From a beta proteobacterium CB (GTDB lineage Bacteria; Pseudomonadota; Gammaproteobacteria; Burkholderiales; Burkholderiaceae): a stretch of 64,000 nt of DNA. Position numbers and translations under genes: made by a program. The notes beneath the pieces were generated by a model. That model was not told the DNA's origin and ran no database searches. It worked only from the letters and a program-made list of their open reading frames with translations. Shown piece after piece: positions 1-8,368 of this stretch (position 1 is the first letter of the stretch; the number at the start of each line of letters is the position of its first letter). The stretch is taken from NCBI GenBank assembly GCA_000342265.1, contig CP004348.1:1798001-1862000 (forward strand), given 5' to 3'.

Positions 1-916
1 CGTCAATCTTCCAGCGGTTTTGCACCAAGGTAAACATATATACAAAAAGAGCGCCGGCGATTAAGCCAACAACCAATGCGCCCATGGGGTGCATCAAGTC
101 TGAGCCAGCACAAACTGCCACCAAGCCAGCTAAAGGGCCGTTATAAGTAAAGCCCGGATCGTTGCGCCCGATAATCCACGCAGCTAAAGTGCCGCCAACC
201 ATCGCCATCAACGAGTTCATAGCAACTAAGCCGCTGACCTTATCAATCGTTTGCGCACTCATGACGTTAAATCCAAACCAACCTACCGCCAAAATCCAAG
301 CACCCAAAGCCAAAAACGGAATACTTGAAGGAGGATGTGCTGCAACGTTGCCATCTTTGGTGTAACGACCACGACGCGCGCCTAGAAGAATGACTGCTGG
401 TAGCGCAATCCAACCACCCACCGCATGCACAACAATTGAACCGGCAAAGTCATGGAACTCTTCGCCAGTGAGCGACTTGATCCACGCCTGGATACCGTAA
501 TGCTGATTCCAGGCAATGCCTTCAAAGAAAGGGTAAACAAAGCCAACCAAAATAAAGGTGGCAATCAATTGAGGATTAAACTTCGCACGTTCAGCAATAC
601 CGCCAGAAATAATGGCAGGAATAGCAGCAGCAAAGGTCAGTAAGAAAAAGAATTTGACTAATTCATAGCCATTTTTCTCGGCCAATAGTTCGGCACCAGA
701 GAAAAAGTTAACGCCGTAGGCGATGCTGTAGCCAATAAAGAAATAGGCAATAGTTGACACTGCAAAGTCGACCAAGATTTTGACTAAGGCATTCACTTGG
801 TTCTTTTTTCGAACCGTACCAAGCTCAAGAAATGCAAATCCCGCATGCATCGCCAAAACCATGATGGCACCGAGCAAGATAAACAAGACATCACTGCCTG
901 ATTTCAAAGTTTCCAC
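1..916 (-). CDS. amtB: Ammonium transporter, Amt family (3' end outside window)
   Basis: This gene runs off the left edge, so only the first 305 or so residues are present. It should conduct ammonium/ammonia across the inner membrane. The reverse strand reads as an Amt protein: several hydrophobic helices, an early HAGFAFLELG-type segment, an AERAKF loop, DFAGSIVVHAVGG and GWFGFN motifs, all classic for the Amt/Rh fold. I chose the GTG at 916 because GAGGGAG sits about seven bases upstream and the family N-terminus (a short lead into the first helix) matches; an ATG search misses this start. A near-perfect NtrC-type palindrome lies 64 bases upstream (980-996), so nitrogen control is likely. 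No PII gene (glnK) is seen on the visible upstream side. Confidence 0.93.
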   Translation of the reverse strand, partial: METLKSGSDVLFILLGAIMVLAMHAGFAFLELGTVRKKNQVNALVKILVDFAVSTIAYFFIGYSIAYGVNFFSGAELLAEKNGYELVKFFFLLTFAAAIPAIISGGIAERAKFNPQLIATFILVGFVYPFFEGIAWNQHYGIQAWIKSLTGEEFHDFAGSIVVHAVGGWIALPAVILLGARRGRYTKDGNVAAHPPSSIPFLALGAWILAVGWFGFNVMSAQTIDKVSGLVAMNSLMAMVGGTLAAWIIGRNDPGFTYNGPLAGLVAVCAGSDLMHPMGALVVGLIAGALFVYMFTLVQNRWKID

Positions 917-979
917 TGAATAACTCCCTCTATTTTTTGCATCATTATGGGGAATTTAGAGGTGACTCCTTAGCAATAA

Positions 980-996
980 TGCACTCATTTAGTGCA
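980..996. promoter_or_regulatory. Candidate NtrC binding site upstream of amtB
   Basis: A 17-base palindrome of form TGCAC-N7-GTGCA fits the NtrC consensus (GCAC and GTGC half sites seven bases apart). It lies between amtB on the minus strand and the small secreted-protein gene on the plus strand, 64 bases before the amtB start. I did not find a convincing sigma-54 -24/-12 element: the nearest GG...GC pair is one base too close. The site is therefore inferred from the palindrome and the neighbour. Confidence 0.55.
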
Positions 997-1053
997 ATTT
1001 AATGCCCTCAATATGGTTTATTATGAAATTTACATACACCGAAGGGAGAACCC

Positions 1054-1416
1054 ATGAAAAAAGTTTTAGTTCTATTGGCCGCTTTAGGCGCACTTTCCGG
1101 CTTAGCCCAGGCTCAAGAAAAAGTTCAGGTACTTAGCACTCAAGAGCTCGTCAATGTCTGCAAATTACCTGCAAGCCCAGAGTCCCGCAGCTTTTGTGTA
1201 GGCTATACAACCGCTATTTACGACACTTATTTAGCCACTCGTCATCCACAACGCGCTAAGCCATATATTTGCGTAAAGCAACCAGCACCGTCACGTGATG
1301 AAGTGATTGGTGAGTTTGTAAAATTTGGTCAAACTAACCAGCAGGTTTCCGATAAACCAGCGGCAGGTGTTTTCTTGGGCTTCTTGGCAGCACGCTTTCC
1401 TTGCGCCAGAAAATAA
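1054..1416 (+). CDS. Secreted Rap1a/Tai-like protein
   Basis: A 120-residue protein with a clear signal peptide (MKK, hydrophobic core, cleavage near AQAQ at residue 21). The mature part has three or four spaced cysteines, an FCVGY motif and an FPC motif close to the C-terminus. This is the pattern of the Rap1a/Tai family, named for immunity proteins against type VI amidase effectors, but many members stand alone as small periplasmic proteins of unknown role. No effector gene is adjacent here, so I do not assign immunity. GAAGGGAGAA precedes the ATG and acts as a strong ribosome binding site. The next gene, a lipoprotein, follows after 48 bases and could be co-transcribed. Confidence 0.75.
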   Translation: MKKVLVLLAALGALSGLAQAQEKVQVLSTQELVNVCKLPASPESRSFCVGYTTAIYDTYLATRHPQRAKPYICVKQPAPSRDEVIGEFVKFGQTNQQVSDKPAAGVFLGFLAARFPCARK

Positions 1417-1464
1417 TCCAAGACATTTAGCCAATTCAATTTATAGACATAAGGAACAGTTGAT

Positions 1465-1752
1465 ATGAAAAAAATTATCGCTATTACCGCCGCAACTCTC
1501 GCAATCGCAGGTTGTTCAAACATGAGCAACACGGAACAACGTACTTTATCGGGCGCTAGTATTGGTGCTGCAGCTGGTGCGGTTGGCACTGCTATTTTCC
1601 ACGGCAACCCAATTTGGGGTGCAGTCGGTGGTGCAGCAGTTGGTGCAGCTTCTGGTTACGTATACGATGCCTACAAAAAAGAGCAGGCCTCTGAGTACAA
1701 CTCTGGCTACAACGCAGGAAAAAATAATCAGCCTGCCAAAGCCCCTCAGTAA
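1465..1752 (+). CDS. Glycine-zipper lipoprotein
   Basis: A 95-residue small lipoprotein. The N-terminus is a lipoprotein signal with a lipobox ending IAGC, placing the acylated cysteine at residue 17. Residues about 30-62 are a glycine/alanine-rich hydrophobic stretch with GxxxG repeats (GASIGAAAGAVG, GAVGGAAVGAASG), typical of glycine-zipper proteins of the OmpA-like/YMGG group that insert in or span a membrane. The tail is polar. These proteins are thought to sit in the outer membrane; the specific role is unknown. A strong intrinsic terminator follows the stop codon. Confidence 0.75.
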   Translation: MKKIIAITAATLAIAGCSNMSNTEQRTLSGASIGAAAGAVGTAIFHGNPIWGAVGGAAVGAASGYVYDAYKKEQASEYNSGYNAGKNNQPAKAPQ

Positions 1753-1770
1753 AACTTAGTTGCAAAAACA

Positions 1771-1806
1771 AAAAACCCGACCTGCGTCATGCAAGTCGGG
1801 TTTTTC
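1771..1806. terminator. Bidirectional intrinsic terminator
   Basis: CCCGAC and GTCGGG arms (with an inner TGC/GCA pair) are flanked by an A-run on the left and a T-run on the right. The element can therefore end the lipoprotein transcript on the plus strand and the htpG transcript on the minus strand. It sits exactly between the two convergent genes. Confidence 0.85.
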
Positions 1807-1823
1807 TTTAAGAGCTCAGCAAG

Positions 1824-3725
1824 TTAAGAAAGTAAGAGCTGATTAATGCGCTTTACATAAGCGGCAGGATCATTCAACTGACCACCCTCAGCCAAGAGAG
1901 CTTGATCAAACAAGACTTGAGTCCATTCATCAAAATGTTGGTCGTTTGATTTCAGCTTAAGCAGCAAAGGATGCTCTGGATTAATCTCCAGAATAGGTTT
2001 GGTATCTGGTGCTTGCTGGCCTGCAGCCTTGAGCATGCGCAATAGATTTCCAGAAAGCTCATTCTCATCAGAGACCAAACATGCTGGAGAATCAGTCAAG
2101 CGGAATGTCACACGGACATCCTTCACCCGGTCTTCTAATGCCGCCTTCATGCGATCCAGAAAATCCTTGAAATTTTTCTCAGTTTCTTCGTGCTCCTTCT
2201 TTTCTTTCTCATCGCTGAGATTGCCAAGATCAAGACCACCCTTTGCTACTGAGGTCATTTGCTTGCCATCAAATTCAGTAAAGAAAGACAGCATCCACTC
2301 ATCCACTCGATCGGATAGCAATAGGACCTCAACACCTTTCTTACGGAAGATTTCAAGATGCGGGCTATTTTTAGCAGCGTTAAAAGTATCACCAGTGACG
2401 TAATAAATCTTGTCCTGACCCTCTTTCATACGGGAGATATATTCAGCCAAAGAAACAGTTTGATCTACGGAGTCGGAATGCGTACTTGCAAAACGCAAGA
2501 GCTTTAAGATGCGCTCTTGATTTGGCTGGTCCTCGCCAACGCCCTCTTTAAGCACTTGCCCAAACTGAGTCCAGAAGGTGCGATATTTTTCTTTCTTTGC
2601 CGCATCATCGCTATTTGCTAGATCCTCCAGCATGCTCAGTACACGCTTAGTAGAACTCTCTCGAATAATTTTGACATCACGGGACTCCTGCAGGATTTCA
2701 CGTGAGACATTTAAGGGGAGATCTGTTGAATCAATCACACCAGTGACAAAACGTAAGTACATCGGCATCAATTGCTCAGCATCATCCATGATGAATACCC
2801 GCTTCACATACAACTTGATACCGCCACGCTTATTACGATCCCACAAATCAAAAGGTGCACGTCCAGGCACATACAGCAACTGTGTAAATTCACTGCGGCC
2901 TTCAACCCTGTTCAAGGAATAGCACAAGGGATTTTCATAATCATGTGATAAGTGCTTGTAGAACTCGTCGTACTGCTCTTCAGTGATTTCAGATTTAGAT
3001 CGAGCCCATAAAGCGCTGGACTGATTAATACTCTCAAGCTCGTCCTTAATGACTTGCTCTTTTTTATCTGCATCCCACTCTTCTTTATTCATCTGAATTG
3101 GTAAAGAGATGTGATCAGAATATTTACGAATGATCGATTTCAACTTATGGGTGGAGAGGAAATCATCCTCTCCTTCGCGCAAATGCATTGTGATCGACGT
3201 TCCGCGCTGTGGGCGATCAATGCTCTCCACTGTAAATTCGCCTGAGCCATCAGACTCCCAGCGGACGCCATCGGTCGCTGGTAAGCCTGCTCGCCGTGTC
3301 TCCACAGTAATACGGTCGGCCACAATAAAAGCTGAATAGAAACCCACACCAAACTGACCAATTAATGCAGCATCCTTTTGTTGATCGCCAGAGAGCTTGG
3401 AGAAAAATTCCTTCGTGCCAGAGCGGGCGATGGTTCCCAAATTGGAAATGACTTCGTCACGGCTCATACCTATACCGTTATCCGAAATAGTGACGGTTCT
3501 AGCGGCTTTATCAAAACTCACTTTGATCTTCAGATCAGGATCATCACCATACCAATCAGGATGCTCGATTCCCTCAAAGCGGAGCTTGTCTGAAGCGTCA
3601 GATGCATTAGAGATCAACTCACGGAGAAAGATTTCCTTGTTGGAATACAAGGAATGAATCATTAGTTGTAAAAGTTGCTTTACCTCGGCCTGAAAACCTA
3701 AGGTTTCTTTACTAGCTACAGTCAT
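1824..3725 (-). CDS. htpG: Molecular chaperone HtpG (Hsp90)
   Basis: Bacterial Hsp90, an ATP-driven cytoplasmic chaperone dimer. The protein has the GHKL ATPase domain first ([14 protein letters not shown] around residues 28-42, [17 protein letters not shown]), then the middle domain with the ESRDVKII segment, and the C-terminal dimerisation domain; 633 residues is normal. An in-frame start exists at 3782, but I reject it: the conserved N-terminus begins at [12 protein letters not shown] (3725), an AGAGGGAA ribosome binding site precedes that ATG, and a sigma-32 promoter lies between the two starts, so the upstream start would not be on that transcript. It is transcribed toward the shared terminator at 1771-1806. 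Confidence 0.97.
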   Translation of the reverse strand: MTVASKETLGFQAEVKQLLQLMIHSLYSNKEIFLRELISNASDASDKLRFEGIEHPDWYGDDPDLKIKVSFDKAARTVTISDNGIGMSRDEVISNLGTIARSGTKEFFSKLSGDQQKDAALIGQFGVGFYSAFIVADRITVETRRAGLPATDGVRWESDGSGEFTVESIDRPQRGTSITMHLREGEDDFLSTHKLKSIIRKYSDHISLPIQMNKEEWDADKKEQVIKDELESINQSSALWARSKSEITEEQYDEFYKHLSHDYENPLCYSLNRVEGRSEFTQLLYVPGRAPFDLWDRNKRGGIKLYVKRVFIMDDAEQLMPMYLRFVTGVIDSTDLPLNVSREILQESRDVKIIRESSTKRVLSMLEDLANSDDAAKKEKYRTFWTQFGQVLKEGVGEDQPNQERILKLLRFASTHSDSVDQTVSLAEYISRMKEGQDKIYYVTGDTFNAAKNSPHLEIFRKKGVEVLLLSDRVDEWMLSFFTEFDGKQMTSVAKGGLDLGNLSDEKEKKEHEETEKNFKDFLDRMKAALEDRVKDVRVTFRLTDSPACLVSDENELSGNLLRMLKAAGQQAPDTKPILEINPEHPLLLKLKSNDQHFDEWTQVLFDQALLAEGGQLNDPAAYVKRINQLLLS

Positions 3726-3768
3726 GCGTATTCCCTCTTCCCTCTTAATTAATGAACATAACCCCCTG

Positions 3769-3797
3769 TAAATGGGGGTCATCTAATACATTTCAAG
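3769..3797 (-). promoter_or_regulatory. Sigma-32 (RpoH) heat-shock promoter of htpG
   Basis: On the minus strand CTTGAA (3792-3797) is followed after 14 bases by CCCCATTTA (3769-3777). Both match the sigma-32 consensus (CTTGAA, 13-17 bases, CCCCATNT). Transcription would begin near 3762, giving a leader of about 37 bases that carries the htpG ribosome binding site. The promoter starts just downstream of the rhodanese stop codon. Confidence 0.85.
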
Positions 3798-3815
3798 ATC
3801 TACTAAACCAGAAAT

Positions 3816-4226
3816 TTAGCCCGGATGTGGCTTTGAATGCTTCTCCGCTACAGGCAAATCAGCCTTTTTCCAGGCACTAAAGCCGCCCTCAAGATGGCAA
3901 ACTCCAGGGACACCCATTTTTTGAAGGGTTTCTGTTGCTAGGGCCGAGCGCCATGCGGATGCACAATACAGTAGCAAGCGCTTGCCCTCACCAAAAACTG
4001 GCTTGTAATACGGGCTATCTGGATCAACCCAAAATTCCAGCATGCCCCGAGGAGCATGAATTGCATTGGGTATCATGCCATCGCGCTCAAGCTCCCTCAC
4101 ATCACGAATGTCCACAAAAACCGTATTTTGATCATCTAGTAGTTGCTGAGCCTGCCCCAATGGAACGGTCTCAATTTGCGCCATCGCGTTTGCAATTAAC
4201 TCTTGATAACCGAGTTTTAATTTCAT
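3816..4226 (-). CDS. Rhodanese-like domain protein
   Basis: A single-domain rhodanese of 136 residues, probably cytoplasmic. The domain runs from about residue 25 to 125, with VFVDIRDVRE near the front and the active-site loop YCASAWRSA holding the catalytic cysteine, followed by the typical LEGGFSAWKKA end. Family members move sulfane sulfur; the real acceptor is unknown. I chose the ATG at 4226, which has GGAG six bases upstream; the TTG four codons earlier overlaps that ribosome binding site. The gene points into htpG, but htpG has its own heat-shock promoter. Confidence 0.88.
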   Translation of the reverse strand: MKLKLGYQELIANAMAQIETVPLGQAQQLLDDQNTVFVDIRDVRELERDGMIPNAIHAPRGMLEFWVDPDSPYYKPVFGEGKRLLLYCASAWRSALATETLQKMGVPGVCHLEGGFSAWKKADLPVAEKHSKPHPG

Positions 4227-4307
4227 CAAAATCTCCAAAATTACTAATACATTTATTTGATCATTCTTAAGAGCGTTTTATCGACTCTGCCCTGATAATA
4301 TGTATCT

Positions 4308-5570
4308 ATGAACTTTACCCCTACCGAGCTTGGCGCTAGCATTATTTTTGCCATCGCAGTGCTACATACGTTTTGCACTTCCTATTTTGAGGCGCTCGCA
4401 AAAAAATCTCCAAGACATGCTGGTTTATGGCACCTCCTTGGCGAAGTAGAAATCGTCTTTGGATTTTGGGCGGCCATCCTCATTATTTTTATGTGGTTTG
4501 CAAATGATCTAGCCACAGCAAAAGAGTACGCCAATAAACGCAACTTTACAGAGCCACTATTTGTTTTTGCCATCATGGTTGTCGCTGGTAGCAAACCCAT
4601 CCTACACTTTGCAACCCAGCTTCTTTATAAGCTCGGCAAAGCAATTCAATTTGTCTTGCGCACCAAGCAAACTCCAACGCTGTATTTTTTAACCCTGAGC
4701 ATCACGCCATTACTTGGCTCACTCATTACTGAGCCCGCCGCAATGACGCTGGCAGCTTTTTTGTTGCGCGACCTAGTCTATCGCCATAAATGCTCTACCC
4801 CACTTTTGTTTGGTACCTTAGGTGTGCTGTTCGTCAATATCTCAATCGGCGGTACGCTCACTAATTTTGCAGCACCACCGGTGTTGATGGTTGCATCCAC
4901 ATGGGGCTGGACTACTGCTTTCATGTTCTCAAACTTTGGCTTTGAGGCAATGATTGCTATTTTTATTAATGCTGGAATTCTCACTCTGCTCTTTCATAAG
5001 CAACTTATTGAACCTACAAGCACAGTGGATCACGTTCGAATTCCACTAACCATTACAGCAATTCACCTTTTATTTTTGCTGGGTATTGTGGTCTTTGCTC
5101 ATGATCCAGTCATCTTCATGTGGTTATTACTCTTTTTTATTGGTTACACCACCGCTTATCCAAAGCATCAAAACCCACTCATCTTGCGCGAAGCTTTGCT
5201 AGTGGGATTCTTCTTAGCTGGACTCGTAGTGCTAGGCGGACTGCAAGGTTGGTGGTTGCAACCAATCCTCGAAACCATGAGTCCCACCGCTGTGTTCTAT
5301 GGCAGCCTGGTATTAACTGCGATTACTGACAATGCAGCTCTCACCTATTTAGGCTCTTTAGTGCAGGGTACTTCACCAGAGTTCAAGCTGGCCTTAGTTG
5401 GTGGTGCAGTGGCAGGTGGTGGCTTAACCGTGATTGCAAACGCCCCCAATCCTGCCGGACTAGCCATTTTGCGTAGTTACTTCCCAAATGCGGTAGTTTC
5501 TGCAGGCTTACTGTTTGTAGCCGCCATTCCACCGACGATTGTTGCGATTCTGGCCCTACGTCTTCTCTAA
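4308..5570 (+). CDS. Putative Na+/H+ antiporter
   Basis: A 420-residue integral membrane protein with about ten to twelve predicted hydrophobic helices. It resembles the bacterial family annotated as putative Na+/H+ antiporter, with conserved-looking LITEPAAMTLAAFLL, GGTLTNFAAPPVLMV and TDNAALTYLGSL segments; the last two look like the paired, ion-binding re-entrant regions seen in the ion transporter superfamily. Substrate and direction are inferred from family naming only. It is transcribed divergently from the rhodanese gene (81 bases between starts) and lies 57 bases before miaB. Confidence 0.7.
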   Translation: MNFTPTELGASIIFAIAVLHTFCTSYFEALAKKSPRHAGLWHLLGEVEIVFGFWAAILIIFMWFANDLATAKEYANKRNFTEPLFVFAIMVVAGSKPILHFATQLLYKLGKAIQFVLRTKQTPTLYFLTLSITPLLGSLITEPAAMTLAAFLLRDLVYRHKCSTPLLFGTLGVLFVNISIGGTLTNFAAPPVLMVASTWGWTTAFMFSNFGFEAMIAIFINAGILTLLFHKQLIEPTSTVDHVRIPLTITAIHLLFLLGIVVFAHDPVIFMWLLLFFIGYTTAYPKHQNPLILREALLVGFFLAGLVVLGGLQGWWLQPILETMSPTAVFYGSLVLTAITDNAALTYLGSLVQGTSPEFKLALVGGAVAGGGLTVIANAPNPAGLAILRSYFPNAVVSAGLLFVAAIPPTIVAILALRLL

Positions 5571-5627
5571 ACGTCTTATCCCGTAAAATCTGAGCTTCGC
5601 CCCCAGCTATAAACCTGAGAACGGCAT

Positions 5628-6986
5628 ATGAAAAAGCTCTATATCAAAACCTTTGGCTGTCAAATGAACGAGTACGACTCGGGCAAGATGGCCGACCTCC
5701 TACATGCCGATGAAGGCATGGTCATGACCGATACGCCAGAAGATGCAGATGTGGTTCTGCTCAATACCTGTTCGATTCGTGAAAAGGCCGAAGACAAAGT
5801 ATTTTCAGATTTAGGACGCCTGCGCGAGCTTAAGAAAACTAAGCCTAATTTATTAATTGGTGTGGGCGGTTGTGTTGCTAGCCAAGAAGGTCAGCAAATT
5901 ATTAGTAGGGCGCCATATGTTGATGTTGTATTTGGTCCGCAAACCTTGCATCGCCTATCAGACCTGATTGCACAACGTCGCGAAACTGGTAGATCTCAGG
6001 TAGACATCTCTTTTCCAGAAATAGAAAAGTTTGATCACCTTCCCGCCTCTCGTCAAACTCGTGGCTCAGCTTACGTCTCTATCATGGAAGGCTGCTCAAA
6101 GTATTGCAGCTACTGCGTCGTTCCTTACACTCGTGGCGAAGAAGTATCGCGCCCCTTTGATGACGTACTGACTGAGGTAGCCGGTCTTGCAACCCAAGGT
6201 GTAAAAGAGATTGTCCTGCTTGGCCAAAACGTGAATGCCTATCTTGGTAAGATGGGTGGTAGTGAAGAGATTGCAGACTTTGCTCTACTGATTGAATACA
6301 TTGCTGAAATTCCTGGTGTAGAGAGAATTCGTTTTACTACTAGCCACCCAAAAGAATTTGCCCAGCGCTTGATTGATGTCTACGCCAAAGTGCCTAAGCT
6401 AGTAAGTCATCTCCACTTGCCCGTACAGCATGCATCGGATTCCGTTTTGTCCGCCATGAAACGCGGCTACACCGCACTAGAATACAAAAGCATTATTCGC
6501 AAGATGCGTGCCGTGAGGCCTGACCTGACGCTCTCTAGTGACTTTATTGTGGGCTTTCCTGGCGAGACGGATGAGGATTTTGCAAAACTACTCAAGATGG
6601 TTGAAGAGCTCAATTTTGATAATAGCTTTTGCTTTATTTTCAGCGCACGTCCCGGGACGCCTGCTGCTAATTTGAGTGACGACACCCCCTATGAAGTCAA
6701 ACTCAAACGGCTACAAACATTACTCGCCCTAGTAGAGTCACAAGCAAATCAGATTAGCAAAAATATGTTGGGCAATACTGAGCGAGTACTTGTTGAAGGA
6801 CTGGCGAAGGATGGCGTGAACCTGCAAGGTCGCGCTGCTAATAATCGTGTCATTCACTTCACTGCGCCAAGTGATGATATCGAATCCCTCGTGGGTCAAA
6901 TGGTAGACATCCGCATTACCGAAGTGCTCAACTTCACACTCCGAGGCGATCTCATGAGCGAGCTCACCACTACCCATACTCACTGA
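5628..6986 (+). CDS. miaB: tRNA-2-methylthio-N6-dimethylallyladenosine synthase MiaB
   Basis: A radical-SAM methylthiotransferase that adds the 2-methylthio group to i6A37 of tRNAs reading U-starting codons. The N-terminal domain (residues about 1-125) carries the first cluster cysteines in TFGCQMN, NTCSIRE and GVGGCVA; the radical-SAM motif CSKYCSYC (CxxxCxxC) follows near residue 160; a TRAM domain closes the protein. 452 residues is standard. It heads a run miaB-ybeY-corC-lnt, an order conserved in many proteobacteria, where it mixes RNA maturation with envelope functions. Confidence 0.97.
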   Translation: MKKLYIKTFGCQMNEYDSGKMADLLHADEGMVMTDTPEDADVVLLNTCSIREKAEDKVFSDLGRLRELKKTKPNLLIGVGGCVASQEGQQIISRAPYVDVVFGPQTLHRLSDLIAQRRETGRSQVDISFPEIEKFDHLPASRQTRGSAYVSIMEGCSKYCSYCVVPYTRGEEVSRPFDDVLTEVAGLATQGVKEIVLLGQNVNAYLGKMGGSEEIADFALLIEYIAEIPGVERIRFTTSHPKEFAQRLIDVYAKVPKLVSHLHLPVQHASDSVLSAMKRGYTALEYKSIIRKMRAVRPDLTLSSDFIVGFPGETDEDFAKLLKMVEELNFDNSFCFIFSARPGTPAANLSDDTPYEVKLKRLQTLLALVESQANQISKNMLGNTERVLVEGLAKDGVNLQGRAANNRVIHFTAPSDDIESLVGQMVDIRITEVLNFTLRGDLMSELTTTHTH

Positions 6987-6990
6987 GATC

Positions 6991-7464
6991 ATGACCAAGC
7001 AAGCATCTCCCTCTAAATTAGAGATCGATATTCAATTTGCTAGCGCTGCTATCGAAGAAAAAGTTCTTGCAACTGCATCTCTAGCGACCATTAAGAAATG
7101 GGTGAAAGCAGCAGTTCAATTGCATGGTCTCATCACTTTGCGCTTTGTTAACGCAGCGGAAGGTAAAAAACTAAATTTTGCTTTTCGCAATAAAGACTAT
7201 GCAACTAACGTACTCACGTTTCCATACGAGTTAACCAAAAAGACATTAACGGCTGATATTATTTTTTGTCTTCCCGTGATTCAAAAAGAGGCGTCCGAAC
7301 AAAATAAGACTGTGAAGACCCATTTGGCTCACTTGATTATTCATGGCTGTCTACATGCGCAAGGCCTTGATCATGAGAGCGATAAAGAGGCAAAGAAAAT
7401 GGAAGGTAATGAAATTGCCCTCCTAAAGTCTCTCGGCTTTGCCAATCCCTACGCACCCATTTAA
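6991..7464 (+). CDS. ybeY: Endoribonuclease YbeY (rRNA maturation)
   Basis: A metal-dependent endoribonuclease involved in 16S rRNA 3'-end maturation and 70S quality control. The zinc-binding signature HLIIHGCLHAQGLDH (three histidines) is intact near residues 111-125, and VLTFPYE matches the conserved VLSFP strand. The protein has 157 residues. The gene begins four bases after the miaB stop, so the two are almost certainly translated from one message. The ATG at 6991 is the only well-placed start. Confidence 0.95.
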   Translation: MTKQASPSKLEIDIQFASAAIEEKVLATASLATIKKWVKAAVQLHGLITLRFVNAAEGKKLNFAFRNKDYATNVLTFPYELTKKTLTADIIFCLPVIQKEASEQNKTVKTHLAHLIIHGCLHAQGLDHESDKEAKKMEGNEIALLKSLGFANPYAPI

Positions 7465-7520
7465 GACATCTTTGGCATCCTCTTCATTGAATTTACACAT
7501 TTCTACGATATTCTTGCTAC

Positions 7521-8360
7521 ATGCCTGACCCCAATAAATCCCTTTTAGAGCGCTTGGCCGATTTTTTAACGCCACAGCCAACCAGCCCAGCAGAGCGTCG
7601 TCAAGAACTGATTGATACCCTCAGAGAAGCTCAGACTGAGGGCTTAATTGATGCAGATGCCCTCTCCATGATTGAGGGCGTATTCCAGGTAGGCCAATTG
7701 TGTGCACGCGATATTTTGATTCCCAGAGCGCAGATTGACTGGATTGATATCAATCAACCTTTATCGGAAATCATCAAGAGCGTGATTACTGCAGCCCATT
7801 CACGCTTCCCAGTATTTGAGGGTAGCCGCGACAATGTCATCGGCACCCTGCTAGCAAAAGATCTATTGCGTCACTCCACTGAAAAAGATTTTCAGGTTCG
7901 CGATTGGCTCCGCCCTGCCGTATTCATTCCTGAATCTAAGCGCTTAAGTGTGTTGCTACGTGACTTCAAAGATAACCGCAATCACTTAGCTATTGTTGTA
8001 GATGAATACAGCGGCGTCGCAGGCGTGATTACGATTGAGGATGTGCTTGAGCAAATTGTTGGTGATATTGAGGATGAACATGATATTGACGAGGAAGCCG
8101 ACAACCTCATCTCATTAGACAACGGCGATATTCGCGTTAAAGGCATTACCGAGCTAGAGCAATTTAATGAGACCTTAGGCACCCAATTTGATGTTGAAGG
8201 CATTGAAACAGTTGCTGGCTTAGTTATTCAACATCTTGGTAGAGTGCCGAAGATGGGTGAGCTAATTGAAATCGATGGAGTTGAATTTGAGGTTCAGCGC
8301 GCCGACCCAAGGCAGATTCATATTCTGCTCGCACGCCAACTCCCGAAGAAGCCTTCCTGA
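7521..8360 (+). CDS. corC: CorC/HlyC-type CBS-domain transport protein
   Basis: A 279-residue cytoplasmic protein with a pair of CBS domains (residues about 60-185, including DILIPRAQIDWID and VVDEYSGVAGVITIEDVLEQIVGDIEDE) followed by the CorC_HlyC transporter-associated domain. There is no membrane domain, as in E. coli CorC (YbeX), which is linked to magnesium/cobalt efflux. Its place between ybeY and lnt is the same as in E. coli and supports the call. Its exact molecular task is not settled in the family. Confidence 0.92.
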   Translation: MPDPNKSLLERLADFLTPQPTSPAERRQELIDTLREAQTEGLIDADALSMIEGVFQVGQLCARDILIPRAQIDWIDINQPLSEIIKSVITAAHSRFPVFEGSRDNVIGTLLAKDLLRHSTEKDFQVRDWLRPAVFIPESKRLSVLLRDFKDNRNHLAIVVDEYSGVAGVITIEDVLEQIVGDIEDEHDIDEEADNLISLDNGDIRVKGITELEQFNETLGTQFDVEGIETVAGLVIQHLGRVPKMGELIEIDGVEFEVQRADPRQIHILLARQLPKKPS

Positions 8361-8368
8361 GAATTACT

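Noticed and set aside
162..643. Short plus-strand open frames at the left edge
   Set aside because: They lie antisense to the truncated ammonium transporter, whose motifs are clear on the minus strand.
3758..3782. CCCCC/GGGGG inverted repeat before htpG as a terminator
   Set aside because: No T-run follows on the minus strand and the right arm is the -10 box of a sigma-32 promoter.
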